64,000 nt of DNA from Planktotalea sp. (GTDB lineage Bacteria > Pseudomonadota > Alphaproteobacteria > Rhodobacterales > Rhodobacteraceae): NCBI RefSeq assembly GCF_018607995.1, contig NZ_JABBAL010000030.1, positions 124,001 to 188,000 on the forward strand. Reading direction: 5' to 3'. The position numbers and the translations under genes are program-made. How positions within the stretch are numbered: the first letter of the stretch is position 1; every line of letters begins with the position of its first letter. The notes beneath the pieces were generated by a model. The model was not told where the DNA came from, searched no databases, and saw nothing but the letters and a program-made list of their open reading frames with translations. Of the stretch, positions 17,872-27,548 are shown piece by piece.

Positions 17872-19284
17872 TCACTCCACCTTGCTTTCATCCTCTTCAA
17901 CCCGCGCGATACGCGCGCCCGCTTTGTTGGTTGTAACGACCCCCAAAGACTTTAACTTGCGATGCAGGGCCGAGCGTTCCATGCCAACAAAATTAGCCGT
18001 GCGCGAGATATTACCACCAAAACGGTTGATCTGAGTCAACAAATATTCACGCTCAAACGCTTCGCGCGCTTCTCTCAAAGGCAAGGTTGCAAGCGAGCCA
18101 GACAAGACCACCCGCCCTTCTTCATCATTGCCCGTTTGCTCATTTGGCAATTCTTGCGCCTCAATCGGGCCAGTGCCTTCGCCAAGGATCAACACACGTT
18201 CCACCAAGTTCTTAAGCTGGCGCACATTGCCCGGCCAAACCATTGTCTGCATCAAAGCTGCCGCTTCATCTGAGAAATCACGCGCAGTCAAACCCTGAAT
18301 TTTGTTGCATTCCTCGATAAAATGCGTGCCCAAAAGCGGAATATCTTCACGACGCTCTTCCAACGACGGCACAGGGATTGGCACGACGTTCAAGCGATGG
18401 AACAATTCTTGACGGAAGCGTTCCGCTTCGATCTCTGCCTCCAGATCACGGCTGGTCGACGAAATGACCCTCAAGTCTACGAGCACTTTTTCCGACCCAC
18501 CCACGCGGGTGAATTTCTGATCCACCAATACGCGCAATATTTTTCCTTGCGTGCCAAACGGCATATCCGCGACTTCGTCAAAGTAGATCACGCCGCCATT
18601 GGCTTGCTCCAGGAGACCAGGTTGCACGCCCTGATCTTTTTCTTCGCGCCCGAAAAGCACCTCTTCCATTTGCTCGGGTTCAACGCCTGCGCAATTTACC
18701 GTCACAAACGGTGCATCCGCACGGTTGGAATTGGCGTGAATATAGCGGGCTGCCACCTCTTTGCCCGATCCCGCAGGACCGCGCAGCAACACGCGACCGT
18801 TAGATTTTGTCACCTTATCAAGTTGCAAAATCAACGTGCGGAACGCAGCGCTATCACCGATCATTTCCGTACTTGGCGCATCGCGACGTTTGAGTGATTG
18901 GTTCTCATGACGCAAACGCGAGGTTTCCATCGCCCGGCGGATCACCACCAAAAGCTGATCAATGTTGAAAGGTTTCTCGATGAAATCATACGCTCCTTGC
19001 TTAATCGCGGCGACCGCGATCTCGACGTTGCCATGTCCTGAAATGATCACCACAGGCACATCAGGATAATCTTTCTTGATGACCTTCAGGATATCAATTC
19101 CATCCATCGAGCTGTCTTTCAGCCATATATCAAGGATCATCAGCGCGGGCTGTTCTTTTCTGACCTGCACCATGCACTCATCCGAGGTGCCTGCTAGTCG
19201 TGTCGTAAACCCTTCGTCTTCCAGAATATCCGACACCAGTTCTCTGATATCGCGTTCGTCGTCTACAATTAGAATGTCGCCCAT
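17872..19284 (-). CDS. ntrX: Nitrogen response regulator NtrX
   Basis: This is the response regulator partner of NtrY, controlling nitrogen, redox and envelope genes in alphaproteobacteria. A receiver domain (DILIVDDERDIREL at the start, phospho-acceptor Asp in ILDIWLKD near residue 53) is followed by an AAA+ domain with Walker A GPAGSGKE near 167 and Walker B VIYFDEVADMP. It ends with a Fis-type helix-turn-helix, NISRTANFVGMERSALHRKL. The GAFTGA loop that contacts sigma-54 is absent; LFGREEKDQGVQPG stands in its place. ATG 19284 is chosen (GGTGGAGAG upstream); 19287 is possible. The gap to ntrY is 15 bases. Confidence 0.94.
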   Translation of the reverse strand: MGDILIVDDERDIRELVSDILEDEGFTTRLAGTSDECMVQVRKEQPALMILDIWLKDSSMDGIDILKVIKKDYPDVPVVIISGHGNVEIAVAAIKQGAYDFIEKPFNIDQLLVVIRRAMETSRLRHENQSLKRRDAPSTEMIGDSAAFRTLILQLDKVTKSNGRVLLRGPAGSGKEVAARYIHANSNRADAPFVTVNCAGVEPEQMEEVLFGREEKDQGVQPGLLEQANGGVIYFDEVADMPFGTQGKILRVLVDQKFTRVGGSEKVLVDLRVISSTSRDLEAEIEAERFRQELFHRLNVVPIPVPSLEERREDIPLLGTHFIEECNKIQGLTARDFSDEAAALMQTMVWPGNVRQLKNLVERVLILGEGTGPIEAQELPNEQTGNDEEGRVVLSGSLATLPLREAREAFEREYLLTQINRFGGNISRTANFVGMERSALHRKLKSLGVVTTNKAGARIARVEEDESKVE

Positions 19285-19299
19285 CATTCTCTCCACCAA

Positions 19300-21588
19300 T
19301 TACTGCTTTGTTTCATTGAGGTCACTACGCTGCGCATCCAACAGCGGTAATCGCACCACCGCCATCGCACCGGGACGCCCTTGCCCGTTCATCAGAGGCG
19401 CATCCGTCAAAATCAGGGAGCCTCCATGTTCTTCGATAATCTTCTTCACAATCGGCAAACCGAGGCCCGTGCCTTTGTCGCGCGTTGTCACATAAGGCTC
19501 AAACAGCCGCCCACGATCTTCAGGCAGACCTATGCCGCTATCGGCAATCTGGATCAGCGCCGTTTTGTTGTCTTGCGTTAGCAAAATCGCCACTTCGCGC
19601 ACCACATCGGCGTCTTCGAACTTTTCGATATAGCTCTCAATCGCTTCGCCCGCATTCTTGATCAGGTTGGTCAGCGCTTGCGAAATCATGGTAGCATCAA
19701 ATTGGGCCAAAAGTTCAACATCTGGCAAGCTGATATCAAAGCTAACATCAGGCTGCCCCGCCTCTTGCAAAATCACCGCATCGCGCACGATTTGGGTCAG
19801 ATTGCCAGAGCGGCGATCTGGTTCTGGCATGCGCGCAAATTTGCTGAATTCATCCACAATGCGGCGTAAATCACCCGTTTGACGGATGATAACACCCGTC
19901 ATCTGCTCAAGCCGTTCTGCATTGTCGCCGACCTGCGGCATAAACTTGCGCTGGATCCGTTCGGCGGACAATTGGATCGGGGTCAACGGATTCTTAATTT
20001 CATGCGCAATGCGGCGCGCCACATCACCCCACGCGGCCATACGCTGCGCCGTCACAAGATCGGTGACATCGTCGAAGGCCACAACAAACCCCTCAAGCGT
20101 GCCATCGTCGCGCAATCGACGCGACATGCGCACCAAAAGGTTCTCCAGCTGGCCATCGCGACTGACTTTGATCTCGCCCTGCGCGGTGCCCATCTGGCCA
20201 TTGCGCAACTTGTCGAGCAAAGGACCAAACTCAGGAACCGCAACGGACAAATCGATGTCCTGCTTGTCTTGATGCCAACCCAATAGCCGTTCCGCTGATC
20301 GGTTCACAAAAGAGATACGGCCAATTTCATCAAGGCCAACAACGCCAGAGCTGACGGAAGACAAAACGGAATCAAACATGCGCCGACGGCGTTCAATCTG
20401 GCGGTTGTTTTCAACAAGCGTATCGCGCTGTCCCTTCAATTGACGGGTCATCTGGTTGAAATACCGCCCAAGCATGGCGATTTCATCATCGCCTTCTTCC
20501 TCCAAAACCTGCACATCAAGATTGCCCGCGCCTACGCGCTGCGCCGCACCCGCAAGACGTCCCACGGGTCGTGAAAGGCGTTCGGCAAACCAAAGGCCAA
20601 GCCAGACAGCCGCGAGAATAAGAATGACGGCGAAGCCAATATATACCAAACCAAATTCGAACAGTCGACGGCCGCGTTCGCTTTCTTGTTGCTGATAAAA
20701 CAGTGCGGTTTCTTGTGTTTCATCCAAGAGTTTCAGGATTGATCCATCGACTTCGCGGCTGACATAAAGGTATTCGTTGAGGTACCCCACAAGATTAACA
20801 ACGGCGCGGAACTCATTGTTTTCCCAATCTTCCATGATCAAAATTCCGTCCGTGCGCGCAGTCTCAATCTCAATCGGGGCAAGTGGGTCGAAGTCAAACA
20901 TGTAAGAGCGATCCCCACGTGCTTTTATTTCACCGATGCCATCGACCACAAAGGCTTCGCGTAAACCCCGTTGAATTTGCAACTGACCGTCGCGCAACAC
21001 CTCGCCCAAGCTTGTGGTTCTCGCAAAGCGCACCTCACCACTGCGCGCGTTGAGGTAGTTCGCTAACGCTTGCGCATCTTCTTGCAAATCGCGGCGTTGT
21101 TCATTTTCATAAGCTTGTGCCGCAGCTAAAGAATTGCCCACAACACGTTGAACACGTTTGGAAAACCACGCTTCCAAACCCATATTTATGGTGATACCCG
21201 CGAAAATCGCAACAGTCACCGTCGGGATCAACGCCATTAATGCAAACACGCCTGTGAGACGCAAATGGAGTCGAGATCCAGCTGAACGCGCGCGCCTCGC
21301 TGCGATCATTTGCACGACGCGCTGTAGCACCAAGGTGGCGACGACCAATACGTATACCAGATCGAGCATGAGAACAAAGCGCAGCCCAGGACCACCCACA
21401 TCCTGGTCCAAAGGACCCAGCACCAAGAAAGTCGCAAAGGCTAACATCGGCCCCAGCAAAACCACACCTAGCGTGATCGCGTTTTGCACACGCCGTTGCC
21501 TGCGCAAATGCGACAGACGCATCCACAACGATACCTTTTTGCGCCGCGCCAATTTGGCGAGTGCAGGTGGTGTTACAGGCTGGCTCAC
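19300..21588 (-). CDS. ntrY: Nitrogen sensor histidine kinase NtrY
   Basis: This 762-residue membrane kinase phosphorylates NtrX. Three or four N-terminal transmembrane segments surround an extracytoplasmic region. They are followed by HAMP (near residues 320-385), a PAS domain (FDSVLSSVSSGVVGLDEIGRISFVN near 405), the phospho-acceptor His in [15 protein letters not shown] near 540, N box LTNLIKNAGEAIES, and G boxes DSGIGLPEDRG and KGTGLGLPIV. Length and order match NtrY of other Rhodobacterales. About 100 bases separate it from ntrC upstream. Confidence 0.94.
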   Translation of the reverse strand: MSQPVTPPALAKLARRKKVSLWMRLSHLRRQRRVQNAITLGVVLLGPMLAFATFLVLGPLDQDVGGPGLRFVLMLDLVYVLVVATLVLQRVVQMIAARRARSAGSRLHLRLTGVFALMALIPTVTVAIFAGITINMGLEAWFSKRVQRVVGNSLAAAQAYENEQRRDLQEDAQALANYLNARSGEVRFARTTSLGEVLRDGQLQIQRGLREAFVVDGIGEIKARGDRSYMFDFDPLAPIEIETARTDGILIMEDWENNEFRAVVNLVGYLNEYLYVSREVDGSILKLLDETQETALFYQQQESERGRRLFEFGLVYIGFAVILILAAVWLGLWFAERLSRPVGRLAGAAQRVGAGNLDVQVLEEEGDDEIAMLGRYFNQMTRQLKGQRDTLVENNRQIERRRRMFDSVLSSVSSGVVGLDEIGRISFVNRSAERLLGWHQDKQDIDLSVAVPEFGPLLDKLRNGQMGTAQGEIKVSRDGQLENLLVRMSRRLRDDGTLEGFVVAFDDVTDLVTAQRMAAWGDVARRIAHEIKNPLTPIQLSAERIQRKFMPQVGDNAERLEQMTGVIIRQTGDLRRIVDEFSKFARMPEPDRRSGNLTQIVRDAVILQEAGQPDVSFDISLPDVELLAQFDATMISQALTNLIKNAGEAIESYIEKFEDADVVREVAILLTQDNKTALIQIADSGIGLPEDRGRLFEPYVTTRDKGTGLGLPIVKKIIEEHGGSLILTDAPLMNGQGRPGAMAVVRLPLLDAQRSDLNETKQ

Positions 21589-21693
21589 GCACTGCCCTCG
21601 ATCTATGGGAGCGTTCGCTCCACCGCCAAAATTGTGGCTCTCGTTTGTGGAATCGCAAAAGCGATGCCATTAGGCCACGTTTATGTTGCGGTT

Positions 21694-23061
21694 TTACATC
21701 AATTTACGGCGCCGTGTCACGCGAATATCGAGGTCTGTAATCTTCTTACGCAAGGTATTGCGGTTAATACCTAGTAAATCGGCACATTTAGCCTGATTTC
21801 CACCGGTCGCCTCTAATGATATTTCTATCAGTGGCTGCTCAAATTCACGCAAAATGCGCGTGTAGACACCAGAGGGTGGCAGCGATCCACCGTGTAAATC
21901 GAAATATCGTCTCAGATGACGCTCAACGGAGGCCGACAATTTCTCGGTCGATGTGCCCCCTGTAAGGATCGGATCAAGGTCGGGCTGATTGCCCAAAACC
22001 ATCTCCACTTCTGAACGCACAATTTCATCACTGCGCGCACTTAGCCCCAACCTACGCATCGCATTTTCCAACTGACGCACGTTGCCTGGCCAGCTGTAGT
22101 TGTGAATTAGCTTAGAAGCATCCGTGCTAAGTTTCCGCGTGATAACTCCGCTGCCTTCTGATTTTGAAAGGAAATGGGTGGCAAGCAGGTCGATATCGTC
22201 CACGCGTTCGCGCAGCGCGGGCACATTCAAGGTTGCGCCATCAAGTCGGTAATAAAGCTCCTGACGGAGCGCACCGTTTTCCAAACGGCTGGCCAAGTCC
22301 ACCAACGAAGTTGCTATAAAACGCGGCACGTGTTCACCGGGTGCATCCATCATGCGCACCAGTCGCGCTTGCGCTTGCAGGTCGAAATCTGCAATTTCTT
22401 CGATCAAAAGAGTGCCGCCCTTAACACGCGCTAAAACACGCGTAGGCCCTTCGATATCTCGCAGATCGAGAGCTGTGACTGTGACAAACGGCAAAGTCCG
22501 GCGATCCGAAAAATCATGAATCGTGCGGGAAATTGCGGTTTTTCCAGTGCCGGATTCACCCGTGAGCAAGACCGGTATATCCGTGTTCATAACCCGCGCC
22601 ATTAACGTGTAGAGCGCCTGCATTACAGGGGTTTTGCCAACCAATGGCAGCTCATCCTGCGCGGCCTCTGTCTTTTCTGAGCGCGGGGCTTTTGTTCCGC
22701 TCGCATCCAATGCGCGCGCGGTACGTTTCATCAAATCGGGCAGATCAAAGGGCTTGGGCAGGTAATCATAGGCCCCTGCCTCATTGGCTTTAATCGCAGT
22801 CATGATCGTGTTTTGCGCAGAGATAACGATCACCGGCATGCCCGGACGTTCCTCTTGTATCTTTGGCAGCATTTCCAAGCCGTTTCCGTCTGGCATCATC
22901 ACATCTGAAATGACTACATCACCGCGCCCTTCTGCGATCCAGCGCATCAAAGTCGTCAACGAAGACGTCGCGTGCACCCGGCAGCCCGCACGCGTCAAAG
23001 CTTGTGTTAAAACCGTGCGAATTGTGCGATCGTCATCCGCGACCAGAACCGTTCCATCCAT
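21694..23061 (-). CDS. ntrC: Nitrogen regulation response regulator NtrC (GAFTGA-less type)
   Basis: This is the response regulator of the NtrBC system that activates nitrogen-assimilation genes. The receiver domain carries Asp in [12 protein letters not shown] near residue 53. The AAA+ domain has Walker A GESGTGKT near 171 and [11 protein letters not shown] as Walker B. A Fis-type helix-turn-helix, [19 protein letters not shown], closes the protein. Between the Walker motifs the usual GAFTGA segment is deleted ([18 protein letters not shown]). This matches the Rhodobacter capsulatus NtrC type, known to work with the housekeeping sigma factor. ATG at 23061 overlaps the ntrB stop by one base. 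Confidence 0.94.
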   Translation of the reverse strand: MDGTVLVADDDRTIRTVLTQALTRAGCRVHATSSLTTLMRWIAEGRGDVVISDVMMPDGNGLEMLPKIQEERPGMPVIVISAQNTIMTAIKANEAGAYDYLPKPFDLPDLMKRTARALDASGTKAPRSEKTEAAQDELPLVGKTPVMQALYTLMARVMNTDIPVLLTGESGTGKTAISRTIHDFSDRRTLPFVTVTALDLRDIEGPTRVLARVKGGTLLIEEIADFDLQAQARLVRMMDAPGEHVPRFIATSLVDLASRLENGALRQELYYRLDGATLNVPALRERVDDIDLLATHFLSKSEGSGVITRKLSTDASKLIHNYSWPGNVRQLENAMRRLGLSARSDEIVRSEVEMVLGNQPDLDPILTGGTSTEKLSASVERHLRRYFDLHGGSLPPSGVYTRILREFEQPLIEISLEATGGNQAKCADLLGINRNTLRKKITDLDIRVTRRRKLM

Positions 23062-24146
23062 CAACCAATATCCTTTTTCTCAAGCGCATCAGCCGTCGCC
23101 ACAGGCAGTGAAATTCGAAAAGCCGTGTGACCGGGCACTGAATTGACAGCGACCCACCCGCCATGATCGGCAATAATCTTTGACACAAGCGCGAGACCCA
23201 GCCCGGTGCCGTTCTCATACCCTGACACGAAAGGATCAAACACACTGTCTTCCAGCTCTGGGGGCAGTCCCGGACCATCATCGACGATCTCTATTTGCAG
23301 CGGCAGCGGCCGACCCGCATTGCCAGCGCGGCGCAAACTGAACGAATGTTCATAAAACGTGCGCAACCGGATTGTGCCACCGCGCTTGCCAGCCGCTTCG
23401 GAGGCATTCTTGAGCAGGTTCAAGATCACTTGCAACATTTGATCTGCGTCCGCATGTGCGTCCGGCAAGGAGGGATCATACTGCTCCACAACACTCATAT
23501 GTGCGCCAACACCCAACAAGGTCGAGCGCCGCGCGCGATCCAGCACATCGTGCAAGTTCACACTCCCCAACTCGGGCGGTCTGAGATTACCAAATTGCTC
23601 AACCTGTTCGAGCAATTTCACAATCCTGCGCGATTCCTCGACGATGAGATCAGTCAGTTCCAGATCTTCCGCCTTGAGGTTCATCGACAACAATTGCGCC
23701 GCGCCTGTTATCCCCGCCAAAGGGTTTTTAATTTCATGGGCCAGCATTTCCGCCATGCCAATCGCGGATTTCGCCGCTGATTTCACGCTTTGGCTTTGAC
23801 TCAAACGTCCGGCAAGCTCACGCGGGGAGATCATCAGGATCATCATCCCATCAACTCCAGCCATTGGCGCAAGCTTCAAGCTGCACAAGAGCGGCGCGCG
23901 CTCGCCCGTGCTCACGTCCACATCGTTCACAAAAAGCGGGGAGGCATTTTCGCGTGCGCGCTTCAACGCTTGCTCAATCGGGGCATCCACAGCCAGCCGA
24001 TCCCAAACCGGCGTTCCGCTCAGCGCTTTTGCCGAGTTGTTGAAAAACGTTTCCGCGGCAGGATTGATATCTGCAATTTTGTCATCCTGATCAATCAAGA
24101 CAGTGGCAAGCGGCAAGGATTGCCAAAGATTTGCGTTTGAATTCAT
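23061..24146 (-). CDS. ntrB: Nitrogen sensor histidine kinase NtrB
   Basis: This cytoplasmic kinase/phosphatase of 361 residues is governed by PII proteins in the family and phosphorylates NtrC. An N-terminal PAS domain ([20 protein letters not shown]) is followed by the H box [20 protein letters not shown] near residue 138. The N box is [16 protein letters not shown], and the G boxes are [10 protein letters not shown] and [10 protein letters not shown]. There is no membrane segment. It overlaps dusB upstream by 4 bases and ntrC downstream by 1, so dusB-ntrB-ntrC is a tightly coupled unit. Confidence 0.95.
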   Translation of the reverse strand: MNSNANLWQSLPLATVLIDQDDKIADINPAAETFFNNSAKALSGTPVWDRLAVDAPIEQALKRARENASPLFVNDVDVSTGERAPLLCSLKLAPMAGVDGMMILMISPRELAGRLSQSQSVKSAAKSAIGMAEMLAHEIKNPLAGITGAAQLLSMNLKAEDLELTDLIVEESRRIVKLLEQVEQFGNLRPPELGSVNLHDVLDRARRSTLLGVGAHMSVVEQYDPSLPDAHADADQMLQVILNLLKNASEAAGKRGGTIRLRTFYEHSFSLRRAGNAGRPLPLQIEIVDDGPGLPPELEDSVFDPFVSGYENGTGLGLALVSKIIADHGGWVAVNSVPGHTAFRISLPVATADALEKKDIG

Positions 24147-25138
24147 GCGACGGCCTCGCTTGCATCATGGCTTACCAAAGCGCGCGGCAGGAGCGCCATG
24201 ACATTTTTGGAAGTACGTGTGGTTAGAACAGTTTTGCGGATGTCCACTGGTGTGTGAGCATCATCCATATACCAGCCCAAATGCTTGCGCGCGACGCGGC
24301 TGCCCAGTGCTTCGCCGTAAAACGCAAGCATGTTTCCATAGTGACCTTGCACCATATCAATTAGCGCTGCACCTTTAGGAAGCTTGGGTGCAGGCAGGCC
24401 GTGTAGCTCCGCCGCGATCTGCGCCAAGATCCAAGGACGTCCCTGCGCGCCACGCCCAACCATAATGCCATCCGCGCCACTTTGTGACAGCGCCTTGCGT
24501 GCCGTCGCCACATCAACGATATCACCATTCGCAATCACGGGGATACGCACCGCAGCTTTGATCGCTTTGATCGCACTCCAATTGGCCTGCCCCTTATAAA
24601 ATTGACAGCGCGTGCGTCCGTGGATCGTAATCATTTGAATTCCCGCAGATTCAGCCCGTACAGCCAGTTCTGCGGCGTTCAGTAGATGATCATCCCAGCC
24701 CAACCGCGTCTTCAAAGTAACGGGCACATCAACAGCCCCGACCACTGCTTCGATCAAAGTCAGAGCGTGATCGAGGTCTTTCATCAAAGCAGAGCCGGAA
24801 TAGCCGCTCGTCACTTTCTTAGCGGGACATCCCATATTGATGTCGATAATTTGCGCCCCATTGCCTGCGGCAAGACGAGCAGCTTCGGCCATCCAATAGG
24901 CCTCCCGCCCTGCAATTTGCACCGATGTACGCGCCGCGCCAAAGCCCAGCTCCGCTTTTTCACGCACGCCGGGTTTGGCTTGCACCATTTCTTGGCTCGC
25001 CACCATTTCGCTGACCACTAAACCTGCGCCGAAACTGCTGACTAGATTGCGAAACGGCAGATCGGTAATGCCGGCCAAAGGCGCGAGCAATACTGGCGGT
25101 GTCAGTTGGGTGTGTCCGATGTGAAGTGTCCCTGTCAT
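24143..25138 (-). CDS. dusB: tRNA-dihydrouridine synthase DusB (NifR3)
   Basis: This FMN-dependent enzyme reduces uridine to dihydrouridine in tRNA D-loops. The TIM-barrel start is PPVLLAPLAGITDLPFR, the catalytic Cys lies in NMGCPAKKVTSGYSGSALM near residue 100, and the FMN phosphate site is GIMVGRGAQGRPW near 230. The position at the head of the ntr operon is the historical nifR3 position of Rhodobacter. Two starts are possible, 25138 and 25159; neither has a clear Shine-Dalgarno. The shorter is preferred by alignment to recalled family N-termini. Confidence 0.93.
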   Translation of the reverse strand: MTGTLHIGHTQLTPPVLLAPLAGITDLPFRNLVSSFGAGLVVSEMVASQEMVQAKPGVREKAELGFGAARTSVQIAGREAYWMAEAARLAAGNGAQIIDINMGCPAKKVTSGYSGSALMKDLDHALTLIEAVVGAVDVPVTLKTRLGWDDHLLNAAELAVRAESAGIQMITIHGRTRCQFYKGQANWSAIKAIKAAVRIPVIANGDIVDVATARKALSQSGADGIMVGRGAQGRPWILAQIAAELHGLPAPKLPKGAALIDMVQGHYGNMLAFYGEALGSRVARKHLGWYMDDAHTPVDIRKTVLTTRTSKNVMALLPRALVSHDASEAVA

Positions 25139-25275
25139 ATGGGATTTATAGGAATGCATGGGAGAAGGCTCAATGCAGTTGCGTGTAAATAATAGGCGAA
25201 TTCATGTTTGTGCGTAATTTTTGTGCAAATAGCACCTTCGTTGCACGCCACATGTCAGCGCGATAAGACAAGATC

Positions 25276-26424
25276 ATGAAGATAACTCGTTCAAATATGC
25301 GCATAGGCGTTGTCATCGTTGCAGCAGGTCGCGGCGCGCGGGCTGGCGGGCCTTTACCCAAGCAATGGCAAGAGATCGCGGGCAAGCGCATCGCGAATTG
25401 GAGCTGTGATCAGTTTAGCAATCGCGGAGACATTGCCGATATTGTTCTCGTGGTTCACCCTGATGACGTTGATTTTGCGAAAGACATCCAAGGCATCACA
25501 CCCATCCATGGAGGTCCCACGCGCGATGTGTCTGTGCGTAATGGTTTAGAGGCCCTAAGCCCCGAGATCACCCACGTTTTGATCCACGATGTCGCGCGCT
25601 GCACCACTCCGTCCTCTGTAATCGAAGGTGTCATCAGCGCTTTAGAGCATGCAGCGGGCGCCGCCCCCGCCATTGCCGTCAGTGACGCGCTTTGGATCGG
25701 CGCTGGTGGCAAAGTCAGTGGCACGCAGGATCGCAGCGCTTTGTTTCGCGCACAAACACCGCAAGGCTTTGCCCTGCCCGCCATTCTAGCCGCACACCGT
25801 GCCCATAAAGGCGGTGCTGCCGATGATGTCGAAGTCGCGCGAGCCGCTGGTCTTGACGTTACGATCACTGAGGGCGATGAGAGAAACTTGAAGATCACAA
25901 CGCCCGTAGACTTCGCCCGCGCGGCCGCCATATTGGAGCAAAACATGGATATACGCCTTGGCAACGGCTTCGACGTGCACGCGTTTGAAGACGGAGATCA
26001 CGTTATTCTATGCGGCGTCCAAATTCCGCACACCAAAGCCCTTAAAGGGCATTCGGATGCAGATGTGGGTATGCACGCGGTCACTGACGCGATCTATGGC
26101 GCTTTGGCAGATGGCGATATTGGCCAGCATTTTCCACCCTCTGATCCGCAATGGAAAGGCGCTGCAAGTGAGATTTTTCTGCGTCACGCCGTCGATTTGG
26201 CACGTGTTCGTGGCTTTCAGATCTCTAACATTGACTGCACGCTGATCTGCGAATATCCCAAGGTGGGGCCGCATGCGACCAAGATGAAGCTGACAATGGC
26301 GCAACTGATGGACCTTGATGCAAATCGCGTGTCGATCAAAGCCACAACAAGCGAACAACTTGGATTTACAGGACGCGAGGAAGGCATCGCCGCCCTTGCT
26401 ACAGCAACATTGGTAAAAGCATGA
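25276..26424 (+). CDS. ispDF: Bifunctional IspD/IspF isoprenoid enzyme
   Basis: This is a fusion of 2-C-methyl-D-erythritol 4-phosphate cytidylyltransferase (residues 1 to about 222) and 2,4-cyclodiphosphate synthase (about 225-382) of the MEP pathway. IspD shows the nucleotide loop [19 protein letters not shown] and the later RAQTPQGF. IspF begins [14 protein letters not shown] and has the metal ligands in [15 protein letters not shown] and GDIGQHFP. Such fusions are usual in alphaproteobacteria. ATG 25276 or 25297 may be the start. It overlaps pgpA by 4 bases. Confidence 0.95.
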   Translation: MKITRSNMRIGVVIVAAGRGARAGGPLPKQWQEIAGKRIANWSCDQFSNRGDIADIVLVVHPDDVDFAKDIQGITPIHGGPTRDVSVRNGLEALSPEITHVLIHDVARCTTPSSVIEGVISALEHAAGAAPAIAVSDALWIGAGGKVSGTQDRSALFRAQTPQGFALPAILAAHRAHKGGAADDVEVARAAGLDVTITEGDERNLKITTPVDFARAAAILEQNMDIRLGNGFDVHAFEDGDHVILCGVQIPHTKALKGHSDADVGMHAVTDAIYGALADGDIGQHFPPSDPQWKGAASEIFLRHAVDLARVRGFQISNIDCTLICEYPKVGPHATKMKLTMAQLMDLDANRVSIKATTSEQLGFTGREEGIAALATATLVKA

Positions 26425-26921
26425 CAGCCACTCTCGGACGTTTGATCGGCACAGTTTTCTATGTGGGGCATTTGAAACCTGCGCCCGGTACATGGGGGTC
26501 GCTGGTAGCCCTGCCTATGGGATTTCTGGTCTATCAAATTGGTGGCTTTTGGCTGTTTTGCATCGCCATCGTCGTCGGTTTTTTCAAAGGCTGGTGGGCG
26601 ACAGAACAAATGACCAAAGGCAGCGACAATCATGACCCCTCAGAAATCGTGATCGACGAAGTGATCGGCCAATGGATCGCCATTGCCCCTGTGTTTTATG
26701 GGGCTTGGTTATTGGAGATCAGCACGCTTACGCTTTGGCCTGGTTGGGTTGCGGCCTTCATGTTGTTTCGTGCTTTTGATATTCTAAAGCCATGGCTTGT
26801 GGGTTGGGCGGATCGGCGTGACGATGCGTTGGGCGTCATGCTCGACGATGTGTTTGCGGGTGTCTTCGCGGCAGTCAGTGTAATCCTGTTCGCGGCCTTC
26901 TTCCATTTTGTTTTATTGTGA
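26421..26921 (+). CDS. pgpA: Phosphatidylglycerophosphatase A
   Basis: This inner-membrane enzyme of 166 residues dephosphorylates phosphatidylglycerol phosphate in phospholipid synthesis. The family start [14 protein letters not shown] and the conserved acidic motif [11 protein letters not shown] near residue 73 are present, followed by [10 protein letters not shown] near 117 and hydrophobic segments. It overlaps ispDF and pncC by 4 bases on each side (ATGA), forming a coupled three-gene unit. Confidence 0.93.
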   Translation: MTATLGRLIGTVFYVGHLKPAPGTWGSLVALPMGFLVYQIGGFWLFCIAIVVGFFKGWWATEQMTKGSDNHDPSEIVIDEVIGQWIAIAPVFYGAWLLEISTLTLWPGWVAAFMLFRAFDILKPWLVGWADRRDDALGVMLDDVFAGVFAAVSVILFAAFFHFVLL

Positions 26922-27394
26922 TGAACGCTGCTCACATCCTTGAGCTTGCCAAATCGCAAGGCCTGATGATCACCACAGCGGAAAGCTGCACGGGGGGATT
27001 GATCGCCGCCACGCTCACAGAGATTGCGGGAAGTTCCGCCGTTTTTGAGCGCGGATTTGTCACCTATACCAACGCGGCCAAATACGAGATGCTTGGCGTT
27101 CAAGATCAAACATTAACAAAGCACGGTGCTGTCAGTGAAGAAGTGGCTGCTGAAATGGCGCGTGGTGCTTTGGCGCACTCAAACGCGCAGCTTGCTGTGT
27201 CCGTGACTGGCATCGCGGGGCCCGGCGGATCAGACTTCAAACCAGAGGGGCGCGTCTGCTTTGGCTTGGCGACCCCAACAAAAGCCGCCACGCAAACAGT
27301 AGAATTCGGCGCATTGGGGCGTGCAAATGTCCGCCATGCAGCCCGCGATCATGCGCTTGAGTTGATTCTAAGCGCCCTTTCACAAAGCGCCTGA
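26918..27394 (+). CDS. pncC: CinA-like C-terminal-domain nicotinamide-nucleotide amidohydrolase
   Basis: This stand-alone CinA C-terminal domain of 158 residues is of the type that deamidates nicotinamide mononucleotide in NAD recycling. Conserved motifs are TTAESCTGGLIAATLT near residue 20, VTYTNAAKYEMLGV near 48, GAVSEEVAAEMA, and SVTGIAGPGGSDFKPEG near 95. It closes the ispDF-pgpA-pncC unit. Some members are annotated as competence/damage-inducible proteins on weak grounds. Confidence 0.9.
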   Translation: MMNAAHILELAKSQGLMITTAESCTGGLIAATLTEIAGSSAVFERGFVTYTNAAKYEMLGVQDQTLTKHGAVSEEVAAEMARGALAHSNAQLAVSVTGIAGPGGSDFKPEGRVCFGLATPTKAATQTVEFGALGRANVRHAARDHALELILSALSQSA

Positions 27395-27548
27395 TTTTTA
27401 AGCAAACCCGCAAAAACAGCGCCCAAACTTAAGGCGGTTATTGATTTGCAGCAGAAAGTGGCAGTAATCCTGTGCCTCGCCTCTTTTTAAGGCAGCCGAT
27501 GGACGTCACTTACCCCTCAGACAGTTTTTATGGAAAAGGAGCCCCGCG

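Noticed and set aside
27440-27548. Possible sigma-54 promoter (TGGCA...TGC) upstream of amtB
   Set aside because: The GG and GC elements are 12 bases apart instead of 10, and the NtrC encoded here lacks the sigma-54 contact loop.
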